A stretch of 64,000 nt of DNA from Maritimibacter sp. (lineage in GTDB: Bacteria; Pseudomonadota; Alphaproteobacteria; Rhodobacterales; Rhodobacteraceae). The DNA is taken from positions 330,673 through 394,672 of the forward strand of contig NZNT01000019.1 in NCBI GenBank assembly GCA_002695005.1, written 5' to 3'. The notes beneath the pieces are model-generated. The model ran no database searches and had not been told where the DNA came from. It saw only the letters and a list, made by a program, of their open reading frames with translations. Shown in pieces: positions 17,273 to 28,227 of the stretch (position 1 is its first letter; every line of letters begins with the position of its first letter). The translations under genes were made by a program, and so were the position numbers.

Positions 17273-18492
17273 TGGACGGCTCCAAGGGATTTCAGGACGC
17301 CGAGACCGGCGAACAGCAGATCCGCAACTTCAACATCAACTTCGGGCCCCAGCACCCGGCGGCGCACGGCGTGCTGCGTCTGGTTCTGGAACTCGACGGC
17401 GAGATCGTGGAACGCTGCGACCCGCATATCGGGCTGCTTCACCGCGGCACCGAGAAGCTGATGGAAAGCCGGACCTACCTGCAGAACCTGCCGTATTTCG
17501 ACCGGCTCGACTATGTCGGCACGATGAACCAGGAACACGCCTGGTGCCTCGTGATCGAGAAGCTTTGCAAGGTCGAAGTGCCGCGCCGGGCGCAGCTGAT
17601 CCGGGTGCTTTACTCCGAGATCGGGCGCATCCTGAACCACCTCCTGAACGTCACGACGCAGGCGATGGACGTGGGCGCGCTGACCCCGCCGCTGTGGGGG
17701 TTCGAAGAGCGTGAAAAGCTCATGATCTTCTACGAGCGGGCCTCGGGCGCGCGCCTTCACGCCGCCTATTTCCGCCCCGGTGGGGTCCATCAGGACCTGC
17801 CGCCGCAGCTCATCGACGATATCGAGGCATGGTGCCACGAATTCCCCAAGGTGCTCGACGATATCGACGGGCTGCTCACGGAAAACCGCGTGTTCAAGCA
17901 GCGCAACGTGGATATCGGCGTTGTGACGGAAGAGGACGTCCTCGACTGGGGGTATTCCGGCGTGATGGTGCGCGGCTCGGGCCTTGCCTGGGATCTGCGC
18001 CGGTCGCAGCCCTACGAGTGCTATGACGAATTCGACTTCAAAATCTGCGTGGGCAAGAACGGCGACTGTTTCGACCGCTACCTCGTGCGGATGGCCGAGA
18101 TGCGTGAGAGCCTCAAGATCATGCTTCAGGCCATCGCCAAGCTGCGTGAGCCCGAGGGGCAGGGCGACATCCTTGCCCGCGGCAAGCTGACGCCGCCCAA
18201 GCGCGCCGACATGAAGACGTCGATGGAAGCGCTCATCCACCACTTCAAGCTCTACACCGAGGGCTTCCACGTCCCGGAGGGCGAGGTGTATTGCGCCGTC
18301 GAAGCGCCCAAGGGCGAGTTCGGCGTCTACCTCGTCTCCGACGGGACCAACAAACCCTACCGCGCGAAGCTTCGCGCCCCCGGTTATCTGCACCTGCAAT
18401 CGATGGATCACGTCGCGAGCGGGCACCAGCTGGCCGACGTCGCCGCCATCATCGGCACAATGGATATCGTTTTCGGAGAGGTCGACCGGTAA
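17269..18492 (+). CDS. nuoD: NADH-quinone oxidoreductase subunit D
   Basis: A 407-residue 49-kDa-type subunit related to the large subunit of NiFe hydrogenases, forming much of the quinone cavity with Nuo[21 protein letters not shown] is the family signature near residues 27-46, and the conserved [12 protein letters not shown] follows. The frame is open upstream through the sulfotransferase, but ATG 17269 (or 17272) overlapping that gene's stop gives the family start. Confidence 0.95.
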   Translation: MMDGSKGFQDAETGEQQIRNFNINFGPQHPAAHGVLRLVLELDGEIVERCDPHIGLLHRGTEKLMESRTYLQNLPYFDRLDYVGTMNQEHAWCLVIEKLCKVEVPRRAQLIRVLYSEIGRILNHLLNVTTQAMDVGALTPPLWGFEEREKLMIFYERASGARLHAAYFRPGGVHQDLPPQLIDDIEAWCHEFPKVLDDIDGLLTENRVFKQRNVDIGVVTEEDVLDWGYSGVMVRGSGLAWDLRRSQPYECYDEFDFKICVGKNGDCFDRYLVRMAEMRESLKIMLQAIAKLREPEGQGDILARGKLTPPKRADMKTSMEALIHHFKLYTEGFHVPEGEVYCAVEAPKGEFGVYLVSDGTNKPYRAKLRAPGYLHLQSMDHVASGHQLADVAAIIGTMDIVFGEVDR

Positions 18493-19679
18493 TGCTGCGC
18501 CGTCTGCACCACGAACAACCCAGCACTTTCGCCTTCACGCCTGAGAACCAGGCCTGGGCCGAAGCGCAAATGACCAAGTACCCCGAAGGTCGTCAGGCCT
18601 CGGCCATCATCCCGCTGCTGTGGCGTGCGCAGGAGCAGGAAGGCTGGCTCACGAAGCCCGCGATCGAAGGCGTGGCCGACATGCTCGGGATGGAATACAT
18701 CCGCGCGCTGGAAGTGGCGACCTTCTACTTCATGTTCCAGCTGCAACCGGTTGGTTCCGTTGCGCATTTCCAGATCTGCGGGACCACGTCCTGCATGATC
18801 ATGGGGGCCGAGGACCTGATCGCGGTCTGCAAGGAAAAGATCGCGAAAAACCCGCATGAGTTGTCGGCGGACGGCAAGTTTTCGTGGGAAGAGGTGGAAT
18901 GCCTCGGCTCCTGCGCCAACGCGCCGATGGCCCAGATCGGCAAGGATTATTACGAGGATCTGACGACCGACAGCTTTGGCGACCTGATCGACCGGATGGG
19001 GGCGGGCGAGGTGCCGCTGCCGGGGCCGCAGAACGGGCGCTATGCGGCCGAGCCTTCGGGCGGTCTGACGAGCCTCAAGGACTACGAAGCGGACAAGCCG
19101 GAACACAACGCCTCGGTCGCGCTGGCGGTCGAGATCGGCGACACGCTCAAGCGGATCGACGGGACGGAAGTGCCGCTCACCGCGCCGTGGCAGGGCAAGT
19201 CCCGCAAGGTTGCCGTGAAGCCGAAGAAGGCCGTCACCAAGCCGGGCGATGCCGTGAAGGCGATGGACGACAGCAACGAGCCGGGCCGGCCCAGAACCAA
19301 AGCGGGCGACGAGCCGGCGGCGACGAACACGGCGGGCGCCGCGGCGAAAGCCGGCGGGTCGTCCAACGGGACCGCGCCGTCCGACGGGCCGGGCAAGAAG
19401 CCCCGCACCATGAAGGCACCGCGCAAGGCCGGGGCCGACGATTTCAAGCAGATCCGGGGCGTCGGGCCGAAGCTCGAGTCCATGCTGAACGACATGGGGT
19501 TCTATCACTTCGATCAGATCGCAAAATGGACGGATGAGGAGGTCGCCTGGGTCGACCAGAACCTCGAAGGCTTCAAGGGCCGCGTCAGCCGCGATAACTG
19601 GGTCGATCAGGCCAAATCCCTCGCGTCCGGCGAGGAAACCGAATTTTCCAAACGTGTGAAGAAGGGCGACGTCTACTGA
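18492..19679 (+). CDS. nuoE: NADH-quinone oxidoreductase subunit E with C-terminal helix-hairpin-helix extension
   Basis: A 395-residue protein. Residues 1 to about 180 are the thioredoxin-like 24-kDa subunit with 2Fe-2S ligands in [11 protein letters not shown] and [11 protein letters not shown]. After an Ala/Lys/Pro-rich linker (about 230-315) comes an 80-residue helix-hairpin-helix-type domain (316-395) starting [17 protein letters not shown], absent from short NuoE proteins. The same domain is repeated at the end of the next gene. Starts one base into the nuoD stop. Confidence 0.93.
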   Translation: MLRRLHHEQPSTFAFTPENQAWAEAQMTKYPEGRQASAIIPLLWRAQEQEGWLTKPAIEGVADMLGMEYIRALEVATFYFMFQLQPVGSVAHFQICGTTSCMIMGAEDLIAVCKEKIAKNPHELSADGKFSWEEVECLGSCANAPMAQIGKDYYEDLTTDSFGDLIDRMGAGEVPLPGPQNGRYAAEPSGGLTSLKDYEADKPEHNASVALAVEIGDTLKRIDGTEVPLTAPWQGKSRKVAVKPKKAVTKPGDAVKAMDDSNEPGRPRTKAGDEPAATNTAGAAAKAGGSSNGTAPSDGPGKKPRTMKAPRKAGADDFKQIRGVGPKLESMLNDMGFYHFDQIAKWTDEEVAWVDQNLEGFKGRVSRDNWVDQAKSLASGEETEFSKRVKKGDVY

Positions 19680-19791
19680 GGCGTCGGTGATGAGATGAGG
19701 TTGGCAACGGACGACAAGCGACAAGCGGCGGCGGCAGACCGCGCGTCCGGTGGCATTATTGTAACCCTCAAACCGAACGGGGAATTTGGAT

Positions 19792-20757
19792 ATGGCGACT
19801 AACGACAGCGGATTTATGACCTGCCGAAACACATGCTGGATCGTCGGGGGGCTTCTGGGCCTCGCGGTGCTTCTGCTCATCGGCCAGCCGTGGGGCTGGG
19901 CCATTATCGTCGGGATCGTGGTGGCCGTGGCGGTCGCCCTGATCCTTCAGCGCGTGTTCTGTTCGGACATTCCGGCGAGCGCGAGCGGGTCGGGCAGCGC
20001 GCCTGCCTCGGCGGCGGCCACGACGACCTCCGGCCCGGCAGCGGCGGCAGCGAGTTCCGCGGGCACCGGTGACGTGGATGCGGCGGCGGCCAAGCCGGCC
20101 CCGGCGACCAAGGCGTCGGCGGCCGAACAGGCAGCGGAGGATGCGCCGGGCACCGAGAGCGAAGCGGACCGTACGGCCACGGCCGAGAGCGCGGGCGCCA
20201 AGCCTGAAGCCGCGGCCAAGGACCCGACGACCGCGAGCGCAGCCTCGCAGGAGGCCGAACCGTCGCCCGATCCGATCATCCAGCCGTCCAAGGAGCTTCC
20301 GGGCCAGCGCGACCTCGAGGGCCGCAAAGGCGACTGGAAATACGAGAAACCCGCCGAGGCGAAACCCGCCGCGAAGAAGCCTGCGGCCAAGAAAAAGCCC
20401 GCGGCCAAGAAGAAACCGGCCGCCAAGGCATCCGAGCCGGCACCTGCCGTTGCGGGCGAGGGACCGGAACTGCTCGACGCGCCCAAGGGCGGGGTGGCCG
20501 ACGACCTCAAACTGATCAAGGGCGTGGGGCCGGGGATCGAGAAGAAGCTGCATGACGCTGGCGTCTTCCACTTCGACCAGATCGCGACCTGGACCGCCGC
20601 CGACATCGCGGCGATGGACGACAAGCTGAGTTTCCGGGGCCGGATCGCCCGTGACGACTGGGTCACGCAGGCGACGCAACTGGCCGCGGGTGAAGAAACC
20701 GAGTTTTCGAAGCGGGCCTCCTCCTCGGGGCTCTACGAAGACAACAAGAAGAAGTAA
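19792..20757 (+). CDS. Membrane-anchored helix-hairpin-helix protein
   Basis: A 321-residue protein. An N-terminal hydrophobic region of two helices (WIVGGLLGLAVLLLIG and AIIVGIVVAVAVALILQ) is followed by a long Ala/Pro/Lys-rich, low-complexity linker with KKPAAKKKPAAKK repeats. The C-terminal 85 residues (237-321) begin DDLKLIKGVGPGIEKKL and match the C-terminal domain of NuoE next door. The GVGP hairpin motif usually contacts nucleic acid backbones, but here it may mediate protein contacts. The start at 19792 has a GGGGA site 8 bases upstream. Confidence 0.7.
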   Translation: MATNDSGFMTCRNTCWIVGGLLGLAVLLLIGQPWGWAIIVGIVVAVAVALILQRVFCSDIPASASGSGSAPASAAATTTSGPAAAAASSAGTGDVDAAAAKPAPATKASAAEQAAEDAPGTESEADRTATAESAGAKPEAAAKDPTTASAASQEAEPSPDPIIQPSKELPGQRDLEGRKGDWKYEKPAEAKPAAKKPAAKKKPAAKKKPAAKASEPAPAVAGEGPELLDAPKGGVADDLKLIKGVGPGIEKKLHDAGVFHFDQIATWTAADIAAMDDKLSFRGRIARDDWVTQATQLAAGEETEFSKRASSSGLYEDNKKK

Positions 20758-20772
20758 GGCCGACGCGGAGAC

Positions 20773-21000
20773 ATGAGCGCGGATGACACGAGACAGAACC
20801 GGGCCCGGCAGGGGCGGCTTGCCGCCGTCGTCATCGCCGTGTCCGGGCTCGGGTTCATCGGGCTCACCTGGCTGGGCGAACAGCTCGGCTGGCCGACCCG
20901 CACTCTCGGCCTCATCGGGCTCGTCGCCATGGCGGGTTTCGCGTTCGGACTGATCGTGGCCATCCGGCTCCTGCTGGATGGGCGCAAAAACGAAGGATAG
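20773..21000 (+). CDS. Small two-helix membrane protein (DUF5337-like)
   Basis: 75 residues: a short charged N-terminus, two transmembrane helices (RLAAVVIAVSGLGFIGLTWL and LGLIGLVAMAGFAFGLIVAI) and a charged C-tail. It resembles a small Rhodobacterales family found in nuo operons that I recall as DUF5337. It lies 15 bases after the HhH protein and 6 bases before nuoF. A role as an accessory membrane subunit or assembly factor of complex I is an inference from position. Confidence 0.6.
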   Translation: MSADDTRQNRARQGRLAAVVIAVSGLGFIGLTWLGEQLGWPTRTLGLIGLVAMAGFAFGLIVAIRLLLDGRKNEG

Positions 21001-21006
21001 ACAGGC

Positions 21007-22308
21007 ATGCTGAAGGATCAGGATCGGATCTTCACGAACCTCTACGGGATGCACGACCGCACCCTTGCCGGCGCGCAGAAGCGCGGGCACTGGGACGGGA
21101 CCGCTGGCATCATCCAGAAGGGCCGTGACTGGATCGTGGAGCAGATGAAGGCCTCTGGTCTGCGCGGCCGGGGCGGCGCTGGCTTCCCCACCGGGCTCAA
21201 GTGGTCCTTCATGCCGAAGGAATCGGACGGGCGCCCCGCCTACCTCGTCGTGAACGCGGACGAATCCGAGCCGGGCACCTGCAAGGACCGCGAGATCATG
21301 CGCCACGATCCGCACACGCTGATCGAAGGCTGCCTGATCGCGTCCTTCGCGATGAACGCGCACGCCTGCTACATCTACATCCGGGGCGAATACATCCGCG
21401 AGCGTGAGGCGCTTCAGGCCGCGATCGACGAAGCCTATGAGGCCGGGCTGCTGGGCAAGAACGCCGCCGGATCGGACTGGGATTTCGACCTCTACCTGCA
21501 TCACGGCGCGGGCGCCTATATCTGCGGCGAGGAAACCGCGCTGCTCGAAAGCCTCGAGGGCAAGAAGGGGATGCCGCGCATGAAGCCGCCGTTCCCGGCG
21601 GGCGCGGGCCTTTATGGCTGTCCGACGACGGTGAACAACGTGGAAAGCATCGCGGTGGTCCCGACCATCCTGCGGCGCGGGCCGGAATGGTTCGCGGGCT
21701 TCGGACGGGCCAACAACGCAGGCACAAAACTGTTCGCAGTCTCGGGACATGTGAACCAGCCCTGCGTCGTCGAAGAGGCGATGTCGATCTCGTTCGAAGA
21801 GCTGATCGACAAGCATTGCGGCGGCATCCGGGGCGGCTGGGACAACCTTCTGGCGGTGATCCCGGGCGGCTCGTCCGTGCCCTGCGTGCGCGGCGAGAAC
21901 ATGAAAGACGCCATCATGGATTTCGACTACCTGCGCGGCGAGTTGGGCTCCGGCCTCGGCACGGCGGCGGTGATCGTGATGGACAAGTCCACCGACATCG
22001 TGAAGGCGATCTGGCGGCTGTCGAAGTTCTACAAACACGAAAGCTGCGGCCAGTGCACGCCGTGCCGCGAAGGCACCGGCTGGATGATGCGGGTCATGGA
22101 CCGGCTTGTGCGCGGCGAGGCCGAGCTGGAAGAGATCGACATGCTGTTCGACGTGACCAAGCAGGTCGAGGGACACACGATCTGCGCGCTTGGCGACGCG
22201 GCGGCCTGGCCGATCCAGGGTCTCATCAAGAACTTCCGTGGCGAGATCGAGGACCGCATCAAGGCGCAGAAAACCGGGCGCATCAGCGCGGCCGTGGCGG
22301 CGGAGTAA
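21007..22308 (+). CDS. nuoF: NADH-quinone oxidoreductase subunit F
   Basis: A 433-residue 51-kDa subunit that binds NADH, FMN and the N3 4Fe-4S cluster. The NADH/FMN glycine-rich segment [15 protein letters not shown] is near residues 55-69. Cluster ligands appear in [15 protein letters not shown] and a later cysteine in GHTICALGD. Normal length, with an AGGAT-type site upstream. Confidence 0.96.
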   Translation: MLKDQDRIFTNLYGMHDRTLAGAQKRGHWDGTAGIIQKGRDWIVEQMKASGLRGRGGAGFPTGLKWSFMPKESDGRPAYLVVNADESEPGTCKDREIMRHDPHTLIEGCLIASFAMNAHACYIYIRGEYIREREALQAAIDEAYEAGLLGKNAAGSDWDFDLYLHHGAGAYICGEETALLESLEGKKGMPRMKPPFPAGAGLYGCPTTVNNVESIAVVPTILRRGPEWFAGFGRANNAGTKLFAVSGHVNQPCVVEEAMSISFEELIDKHCGGIRGGWDNLLAVIPGGSSVPCVRGENMKDAIMDFDYLRGELGSGLGTAAVIVMDKSTDIVKAIWRLSKFYKHESCGQCTPCREGTGWMMRVMDRLVRGEAELEEIDMLFDVTKQVEGHTICALGDAAAWPIQGLIKNFRGEIEDRIKAQKTGRISAAVAAE

Positions 22309-22313
22309 GGCCG

Positions 22314-22739
22314 ATGCGCGCGCTTCCCTACCTCATCCTGCTGACCGCCGGTCTGGCCCTGACCGGCTGCGGCGCAGTCAGCCAGCTCACCGGCCGGATG
22401 GCGGCGGCGGGGCAGGCGGAGCGTCCGGCGGATGGGGTGGATGCGGCGGCGCAGACGCGCGGGCAGTTGAGCGCCGGCGGCGTGGACTACGCGCTCGCAT
22501 ACCGCAGCCACGGGCTGTGGCGCGATGCGAGCGGCGCGGCGGGGGCCGAGGTCGGCGCTCCGCAGATCACGGTGGCGCGGGCCGATGGCACGCCGCTCAC
22601 CAGTGACGACATTCTGGCGGCGCGCGGCGTCGCCAAGGCCTGGTGCAGCGAGAACCCGCAGTTCCGTCGCGACACGATCTTCGGCGACGCCGCCGTGGTC
22701 GAGGACGGGGCGGTGGTCTTCTCGGAGATCTGCGACTAG
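22314..22739 (+). CDS. Predicted lipoprotein between nuoF and nuoG
   Basis: A 141-residue hypothetical protein with a lipoprotein signal peptide (MRALPYLILLTAGLALTGC, lipobox LTGC). The mature part has two cysteines near the C-terminus. Family not recognised. It starts 5 bases after the nuoF stop, on the same strand and with no sign of its own promoter. It should be exported and lipidated, so it would face the periplasm, opposite to the NADH-oxidising arm. Confidence 0.6.
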   Translation: MRALPYLILLTAGLALTGCGAVSQLTGRMAAAGQAERPADGVDAAAQTRGQLSAGGVDYALAYRSHGLWRDASGAAGAEVGAPQITVARADGTPLTSDDILAARGVAKAWCSENPQFRRDTIFGDAAVVEDGAVVFSEICD

Positions 22740-22796
22740 GACGCGGAAACGGAATACGAAAGGCCGGGCACGCCCGGCAGGATGAGTGAGAAACGC

Positions 22797-24821
22797 ATGA
22801 GCGATCTGAAGAAAATCGTCATCGACGGCAACGAGGTCGAAGTGGACGGGGCGATGACCCTGATTCAGGCCTGCGAAGAGGCCGGGGTGGAAATTCCGCG
22901 GTTTTGCTATCACGAGCGCCTGTCGATCGCGGGCAACTGCCGCATGTGCCTTGTCGAGGTCGTGGGCGGCCCGCCGAAACCCGCCGCCTCCTGCGCGATG
23001 CAGGTCAAGGACCTGCGTCCGGGGCCGGAAGGTCAGCCGCCGGTCGTCAAGACGAACAGCCCGATGGTCAAGAAGGCCCGCGAGGGGGTGATGGAGTTCC
23101 TGCTCATCAACCACCCGCTCGACTGCCCGATCTGCGATCAGGGCGGCGAATGCGATCTTCAGGATCAGGCGATGGCTTACGGCGTCGATTTCAGCCGCTA
23201 CCGCGAACCCAAGCGGGCGACCGAGGATCTGGACCTTGGCCCGCTGGTCGGCACGCATATGACGCGCTGCATCTCCTGCACCCGCTGCGTGCGCTTCACG
23301 ACCGAGGTCGCCGGCATTCACCAGATGGGTCAGACGGGGCGCGGCGAGGATGCCGAGATCACGAGCTACCTCAACCAGACGCTGCATTCCAACCTGCAAG
23401 GCAACATCATCGACCTGTGCCCGGTGGGCGCGCTGACGTCGAAACCCTATGCCTATACCGCGCGTCCATGGGAACTGACCAAGACCGAGACCATCGACGT
23501 GATGGACGCGCTCGGCTCGAACATCCGCGTGGACACCAAGGGGCGCGAAGTCATGCGTATCCTGCCGCGCAACCATGACGGCGTGAACGAGGAATGGATT
23601 TCGGACAAGACCCGCTTTGTCTGGGATGGTCTGCGCCGCCAGCGGCTCGACACCCCCTATGTGCGCAAGAACGGCAAGCTGACCCGGGTCGAATGGCCCG
23701 AGGCGCTGACAGCGGCCGCCGAGGCGATGAAGGGCAAGAAGGTTGCGGGTCTGATCGGTGATCTGGTCTCGGCCGAGGTGGCCTTCAGCCTCAAGCAGCT
23801 CATCGAAGGGCAGGGCGGCACGGTGGAATGCCGCGTGGATGGCGCGATGCTGCCTGCGGGCAACCGCTCCGGCTATGTCGGCACGGCGACCATCGAGGAT
23901 ATCGACAGCGCCGAGATGATCCAGCTCATCGGCACCAACCCGCGCGACGAAGCGCCGGTCCTGAACGCGCGCATTCGCAAGGCGTGGCTGCGCGGCGCGA
24001 CCGTGGGCTATGTCGGCCCGGCGGGTGCGGACCTGACCTATGACTACGTCCATGTGGGCGAAGACCGCGCGGCGGTCGAAGAGCTGTCGTCCAAGTCCAT
24101 CTCGGACGCGACCAAGGCTAAGAAAACGCTGGTCATCGTCGGCATGGGCGCGCTGAACGAGGCCGACGGGGCCGCCGTTCTGGCCCATGCGATGAAGCTG
24201 GCCGAGAACACCGGCGGCACCTTCATGGTTTTGCACACCGCTGCGGGCCGGGTCGGCGCGATGGACGTGGGCGCGACCGCAGAGGGCGGCGTCAAGGCGG
24301 CCACGGAGGGCGCCGAGGTCATCTTCAACGCGGGCGCGGACGAGGTCGACATCGATGCCGGGGCGACCGTGATCTACATGGGCAGCCACGGCGACCGGGG
24401 CGCGCACCGGGCGGACATCATCCTGCCTGCCGCCGCCTATACCGAGGAATCGGGCCTGTTCGTGAACACCGAGGGGCGCCCGCAACTGGCGCTGCGCGCG
24501 GCCTTCCCGCCGGGTCAGGCGAAAGAGGGCTGGGCGGTGCTGCGGGCCTTGTCGGGCGAGCTTGGCGCGACCCAGCCGTGGGACACGCAGGCGGCCCTGC
24601 GCCGCGCGATGGTCGAGGCGGTGCCGCATCTTGCCGCCATCGACACGGTGCCGGAAAACGAATGGCAGCCGCTCGAGGTCAAGGCGATGGGCAAGGCGAG
24701 CTTCCGTCCGATCCTCGCCGACCATTACCTCACCAACCCCATCGCGCGGGCGAGCGAGGTCATGGCGGAGCTGTCGGCGATGGCGAAGTCCATGAACCAG
24801 CCGTCGGTGGCGGCCGAGTGA
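22797..24821 (+). CDS. nuoG: NADH-quinone oxidoreductase subunit G
   Basis: A 674-residue 75-kDa subunit, of the shorter mitochondrial/alphaproteobacterial type. The N-terminal ferredoxin-like 2Fe-2S region includes [20 protein letters not shown], the His-ligated cluster region [19 protein letters not shown], and [14 protein letters not shown] for N4. The molybdopterin-oxidoreductase-like remainder lacks cofactor need. ATG 22797 ([11 protein letters not shown]) is preferred; the in-frame ATG at 22782 has its ribosome-like bases touching the codon. Confidence 0.95.
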   Translation: MSDLKKIVIDGNEVEVDGAMTLIQACEEAGVEIPRFCYHERLSIAGNCRMCLVEVVGGPPKPAASCAMQVKDLRPGPEGQPPVVKTNSPMVKKAREGVMEFLLINHPLDCPICDQGGECDLQDQAMAYGVDFSRYREPKRATEDLDLGPLVGTHMTRCISCTRCVRFTTEVAGIHQMGQTGRGEDAEITSYLNQTLHSNLQGNIIDLCPVGALTSKPYAYTARPWELTKTETIDVMDALGSNIRVDTKGREVMRILPRNHDGVNEEWISDKTRFVWDGLRRQRLDTPYVRKNGKLTRVEWPEALTAAAEAMKGKKVAGLIGDLVSAEVAFSLKQLIEGQGGTVECRVDGAMLPAGNRSGYVGTATIEDIDSAEMIQLIGTNPRDEAPVLNARIRKAWLRGATVGYVGPAGADLTYDYVHVGEDRAAVEELSSKSISDATKAKKTLVIVGMGALNEADGAAVLAHAMKLAENTGGTFMVLHTAAGRVGAMDVGATAEGGVKAATEGAEVIFNAGADEVDIDAGATVIYMGSHGDRGAHRADIILPAAAYTEESGLFVNTEGRPQLALRAAFPPGQAKEGWAVLRALSGELGATQPWDTQAALRRAMVEAVPHLAAIDTVPENEWQPLEVKAMGKASFRPILADHYLTNPIARASEVMAELSAMAKSMNQPSVAAE

Positions 24822-25240
24822 CCCTGCGCCTCGCATATCTGGGCGCGGCTGTGGCCGCGCTCGCTGCCTGCGACCAGGAGGTCGAGGTGAGCCGGGCCGT
24901 GCAAAGCGCTGAAGCCGCCACGCGGCCCTTCTCGCCCGAGTACCTGGGAATCGGCACACGGCTTCTCGACGGTGATCTCGTGGCGTTCGACGTGAAAATG
25001 ACCGGCGCGCGCGGCAATGACGACGTCGCGCAATACGCCGAATGCGCCGCCTCGCAATATGCGTTGATCCGGGGCTACGGATTTGCCCGGCATGTGCGAA
25101 CAGCGGTGGATAAACGCGGCGAAGTGTGGGAAGGGGACGCCACATACGTGATCTCCGACGCGCTCCCCGATGGGTTGGCCAAGATCGACGCTGAAGTGGC
25201 GGTCGCGGCCTGCAAGGAAAACGGAATACCGACGATCTGA
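24818..25240 (+). CDS. Predicted lipoprotein between nuoG and nuoH
   Basis: About 140 residues starting at GTG 24818, which overlaps the nuoG stop (GTGA). The signal peptide ends in a lipobox (AALAAC). The mature domain is unrecognised and has several cysteines. Like the lipoprotein after nuoF it is predicted to be periplasmic. The overlap with nuoG and the 12-base gap to nuoH indicate co-translation with complex I subunits. Confidence 0.55.
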   Translation: MTLRLAYLGAAVAALAACDQEVEVSRAVQSAEAATRPFSPEYLGIGTRLLDGDLVAFDVKMTGARGNDDVAQYAECAASQYALIRGYGFARHVRTAVDKRGEVWEGDATYVISDALPDGLAKIDAEVAVAACKENGIPTI

Positions 25241-25252
25241 GGCAAGACGCTG

Positions 25253-26290
25253 ATGTATGAATTCTTCACGACGACCAATCTGGGGATCGCGCTGACGATC
25301 GTGGGGCAGGTGCTCCTCGTGGTGGTGCCGCTTCTGGTCGCGCTGGCCTTCCTGCTCTACTACGACCGCAAGGTCTGGGCGGCGGTGCAGCTGCGCCGGG
25401 GCCCGAACGTGGTGGGCGCTTTCGGCCTGCTGCAAAGCTTCGCGGACTTCCTGAAATATGTGCTCAAGGAAATCGTGGTGCCGGCGGGGGCGGACAAGTT
25501 CGTCTTCTTCCTCGCGCCCATGCTGTCCTTCGTGCTCGCCATGATCGCGTGGTCGGTGATCCCGTTCAACGACCGCTGGGTGCTGGCCGATGTGAACGTG
25601 GCGATCCTGTTCGTCTTCGCGGTCTCCTCGCTCGAGGTCTACGGCGTCATCATGGGCGGCTGGGCGTCGAACTCGAAATACCCGTTCCTGGGCTCGCTCC
25701 GGTCCGCCGCGCAGATGATCTCCTACGAAGTCTCGATCGGTCTCATCATCATCGGTGTCATCATCTCGACCGGTTCGATGAACTTCGGCGACATCGTGCG
25801 CGCGCAGGACGGGGCCGGCATCTTCTCGTGGTACTGGCTGCCGCATTTCCCGATGGTGTTCCTGTTCCTGATCTCGGCGATGGCCGAGACGAACCGCCCG
25901 CCCTTCGACCTGCCGGAAGCTGAATCCGAACTGGTCGCGGGCTACCAGGTGGAATACTCCTCCACCCCGTTCCTGCTGTTCATGATCGGCGAATATGTGG
26001 CCATCGTGCTCATGTGCGCGCTCGTCTCGCTGCTGTTCTTCGGCGGCTGGCTGTCGCCCATCGAGGCGCTGCCGGACGGGGCCCTGTGGTTCGTCATCAA
26101 GATGTTCTTCTTCTTCACGATCTTCGCGATGGTGAAGGCGATCACCCCGCGCTACCGCTACGACCAGCTCATGCGCATCGGCTGGAAGGTCTTCCTTCCC
26201 CTGTCGCTGGTCTGGGTCGTTCTGGTGGCCTTCTTTGCTCAATACGGCGCGTTCTGGGGCACCTATGCGCGCTGGACCGTGGGAGGTTAA
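25253..26290 (+). CDS. nuoH: NADH-quinone oxidoreductase subunit H
   Basis: A 345-residue membrane subunit (ND1 homologue) with about eight transmembrane helices, linking the quinone site to the proton-pumping arm. Conserved signatures include [19 protein letters not shown] in the first loop and [20 protein letters not shown], rich in the acidic residues of the E-channel. Starts 12 bases after the preceding lipoprotein gene. Confidence 0.96.
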   Translation: MYEFFTTTNLGIALTIVGQVLLVVVPLLVALAFLLYYDRKVWAAVQLRRGPNVVGAFGLLQSFADFLKYVLKEIVVPAGADKFVFFLAPMLSFVLAMIAWSVIPFNDRWVLADVNVAILFVFAVSSLEVYGVIMGGWASNSKYPFLGSLRSAAQMISYEVSIGLIIIGVIISTGSMNFGDIVRAQDGAGIFSWYWLPHFPMVFLFLISAMAETNRPPFDLPEAESELVAGYQVEYSSTPFLLFMIGEYVAIVLMCALVSLLFFGGWLSPIEALPDGALWFVIKMFFFFTIFAMVKAITPRYRYDQLMRIGWKVFLPLSLVWVVLVAFFAQYGAFWGTYARWTVGG

Positions 26291-26292
26291 TC

Positions 26293-26784
26293 ATGGCCAT
26301 CGACTACACGCGCGCCGCGAAATACTTCCTCCTCGTCGACTGGATCAAAGGCTTCCAGCTTGGCATCAAGTATTTCTTCAAGCCCAAGGCGACCCTGAAC
26401 TACCCGCATGAAAAGGGGCCGCTCTCGCCCCGTTTCCGCGGCGAACACGCGCTGCGCCGCTACCCGAACGGCGAAGAGCGCTGCATCGCCTGCAAGCTGT
26501 GCGAGGCGATCTGCCCGGCGCAGGCGATCACCATCGACGCCGAACCGCGCCAGGACGGCAGCCGCCGGACCACACGCTACGACATTGACATGACGAAATG
26601 CATCTACTGCGGCTTCTGCGAAGAGGCCTGCCCGGTGGATGCCATCGTCGAGGGGCCGAACTTCGAATTCGCGACGGAAACCCGCGAGGAGCTGTTTTAC
26701 GACAAGGACAAGCTTCTGGCCAACGGCGAGCGTTGGGAAGCCGAGATTGCGCGCAATCTCGAGCTCGACGCGCCGTATCGGTAA
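26293..26784 (+). CDS. nuoI: NADH-quinone oxidoreductase subunit I
   Basis: A 163-residue ferredoxin-like subunit with two 4Fe-4S motifs, [12 protein letters not shown] and [15 protein letters not shown], for clusters N6a and N6b. Length and motif spacing are typical. It starts 2 bases after nuoH stops, and the frame ORF extends upstream into nuoH only as a shadow. Confidence 0.96.
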   Translation: MAIDYTRAAKYFLLVDWIKGFQLGIKYFFKPKATLNYPHEKGPLSPRFRGEHALRRYPNGEERCIACKLCEAICPAQAITIDAEPRQDGSRRTTRYDIDMTKCIYCGFCEEACPVDAIVEGPNFEFATETREELFYDKDKLLANGERWEAEIARNLELDAPYR

Positions 26785-26798
26785 GGAGAGACGGGCGC

Positions 26799-27206
26799 AT
26801 GGGCGCACTGGGCGCAAACGTGTTCGAGGATGACGCCTCGATGGACTGGCTGGAAGAGTACCGCTCTTCCGGGGCCGGTGCCGTTGCGTCCGCGCTCGAC
26901 ACGGCGGCCGGAACGCCCGTGACCGACTATCTCGACGTGGATCAGGGCGCGGCTGCGCGGGCGTCGGCGGAGGTCGTGGCCGTGGCGCATGGCGAGTTGC
27001 CGACGGGGGTGTCGCAGGATCGGCTCGACCTGCTCAACGCGCATGGCTCCGACGTGCGGGCGATGCCGAACATCAAGTCCCGCGCCACGTCGGCGCTGGA
27101 CCGGTTGATTTCGGAAAACTCCGAGCTTCACGAGTTGTGGATGGAGAGCGACGCCCAGTCCGACTGGGTCGCCGCCATGAACGATCTTCGACGGAGGCTG
27201 CGATGA
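26799..27206 (+). CDS. DUF4259-family protein inside the nuo operon
   Basis: A 135-residue cytoplasmic protein. The start MGALGANVFEDDASMDWL and the end NSELHELWMESD...DLRRRL match the DUF4259 pattern (MGAWG...F.ND.A.DW; SEL..LW). Function unknown. It begins 14 bases after nuoI with an AAGGAGAG site and overlaps the next gene by 4 bases. Confidence 0.7.
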   Translation: MGALGANVFEDDASMDWLEEYRSSGAGAVASALDTAAGTPVTDYLDVDQGAAARASAEVVAVAHGELPTGVSQDRLDLLNAHGSDVRAMPNIKSRATSALDRLISENSELHELWMESDAQSDWVAAMNDLRRRLR

Positions 27207-27616
27207 GCGATTTCACCAAGACATATGCCCGGATGATGGAGCAGGGCACGGCGATGCTCAAAGCCTTCAACCCGGCGCTGGAGACGTTCCAGCCCGAAGG
27301 GTTCGACAAGCTCATGCCGACCATGCCGCGCGACTGGATGGAGGCGATGTTCGGCAACGCCTTCAACAAGGACGGGCTGGACGCCAAGACGCGGCTGATG
27401 ATCTCGCTCGCGGGCCTCGTGGCCGTGGGCGCGACCGCCGACCCGCAGATCAAGTACACCGTTCGCCACCTGATCGAGGCCGGCGCGACACAAAAGGAAA
27501 TCGCCGAGGTCATCTATCAGATGTCCATGCTCGGCGGGCTTCCGGCCATGAACCACGCACTTGAGCTCGCTCAAGAGGTGTTCGACGAAAAAGACGACGA
27601 GGAGGGGGACGCATGA
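27203..27616 (+). CDS. Carboxymuconolactone decarboxylase-family protein lacking cysteines
   Basis: A 137-residue all-alpha CMD/AhpD-superfamily protein: [20 protein letters not shown], then [20 protein letters not shown] and [14 protein letters not shown] fit the family. It contains no cysteine, so the CXXC redox centre of AhpD-type peroxidases is absent; it is closer to the decarboxylase-like group or a binding protein. The acidic C-terminus (DEKDDEEGD) is followed by a 4-base overlap with nuoJ. Confidence 0.75.
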   Translation: MSDFTKTYARMMEQGTAMLKAFNPALETFQPEGFDKLMPTMPRDWMEAMFGNAFNKDGLDAKTRLMISLAGLVAVGATADPQIKYTVRHLIEAGATQKEIAEVIYQMSMLGGLPAMNHALELAQEVFDEKDDEEGDA

Positions 27617-28227
27617 GCGTTGCCGATTTCGCATTCTACGCCTTCGCGCTGACCACGCTGGTCGGTGGCCTGTTCACCGTGCTGGCGCGCAACCCGGTTC
27701 ACTCGGTGCTCTGGCTGATCTCGGCCTTCATCGGCTCTGCCGGGCTGTTCGTGCTGCTGGGGGCCGAGTTCCTCGCCATGCTCCTGATGATCGTCTACGT
27801 GGGCGCGGTCGCCGTCCTGTTCCTCTTCGTGGTGATGATGCTGGACGTGGACTTCGCCGAGCTTAAGGCGGGGATGGCGAAATACATGCCGGTGGCGCTT
27901 CTCATTGCGGTGGTGCTGCTGATGCAGATGGGCCTGATCCTCGGGACGTGGCAGTTCTCGGACGGGGTCGAGGCCGCGCGCGCCGCGGTGACGCCGGACA
28001 TCAATCAGGTGGAAAACACCGCGGCCCTCGGGATGCTGATCTACGACGACTATTTCCTGCTGTTCCAGCTTGCGGGCCTGATCCTGCTGGTCGCGATGAT
28101 CGGGGCCATCGTGCTCACCCTGCGCCACCGCAAGGACATCAAGCGTCAGGATGTGCTCGCCCAGATGTACCGCGACCCGGCCAAGGCGCTGGAGCTCGTC
28201 GACGTGAAGCCGGGGCAGGGGCTGTGA
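27613..28227 (+). CDS. nuoJ: NADH-quinone oxidoreductase subunit J
   Basis: A 204-residue membrane subunit (ND6 homologue) with five hydrophobic helices. The conserved [20 protein letters not shown] segment in TM3 is present. The start overlaps the CMD gene stop, and its own stop overlaps a GTG start of the next small gene. Confidence 0.95.
   Translation: MSVADFAFYAFALTTLVGGLFTVLARNPVHSVLWLISAFIGSAGLFVLLGAEFLAMLLMIVYVGAVAVLFLFVVMMLDVDFAELKAGMAKYMPVALLIAVVLLMQMGLILGTWQFSDGVEAARAAVTPDINQVENTAALGMLIYDDYFLLFQLAGLILLVAMIGAIVLTLRHRKDIKRQDVLAQMYRDPAKALELVDVKPGQGL

Noticed and set aside
22029..25145. A very long open frame of over 1000 codons antisense to nuoF-nuoG
   Set aside because: In GC-rich DNA the frame opposite a real gene is often open. 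It has no recognisable family, no ribosome site, and covers well-supported nuo genes.
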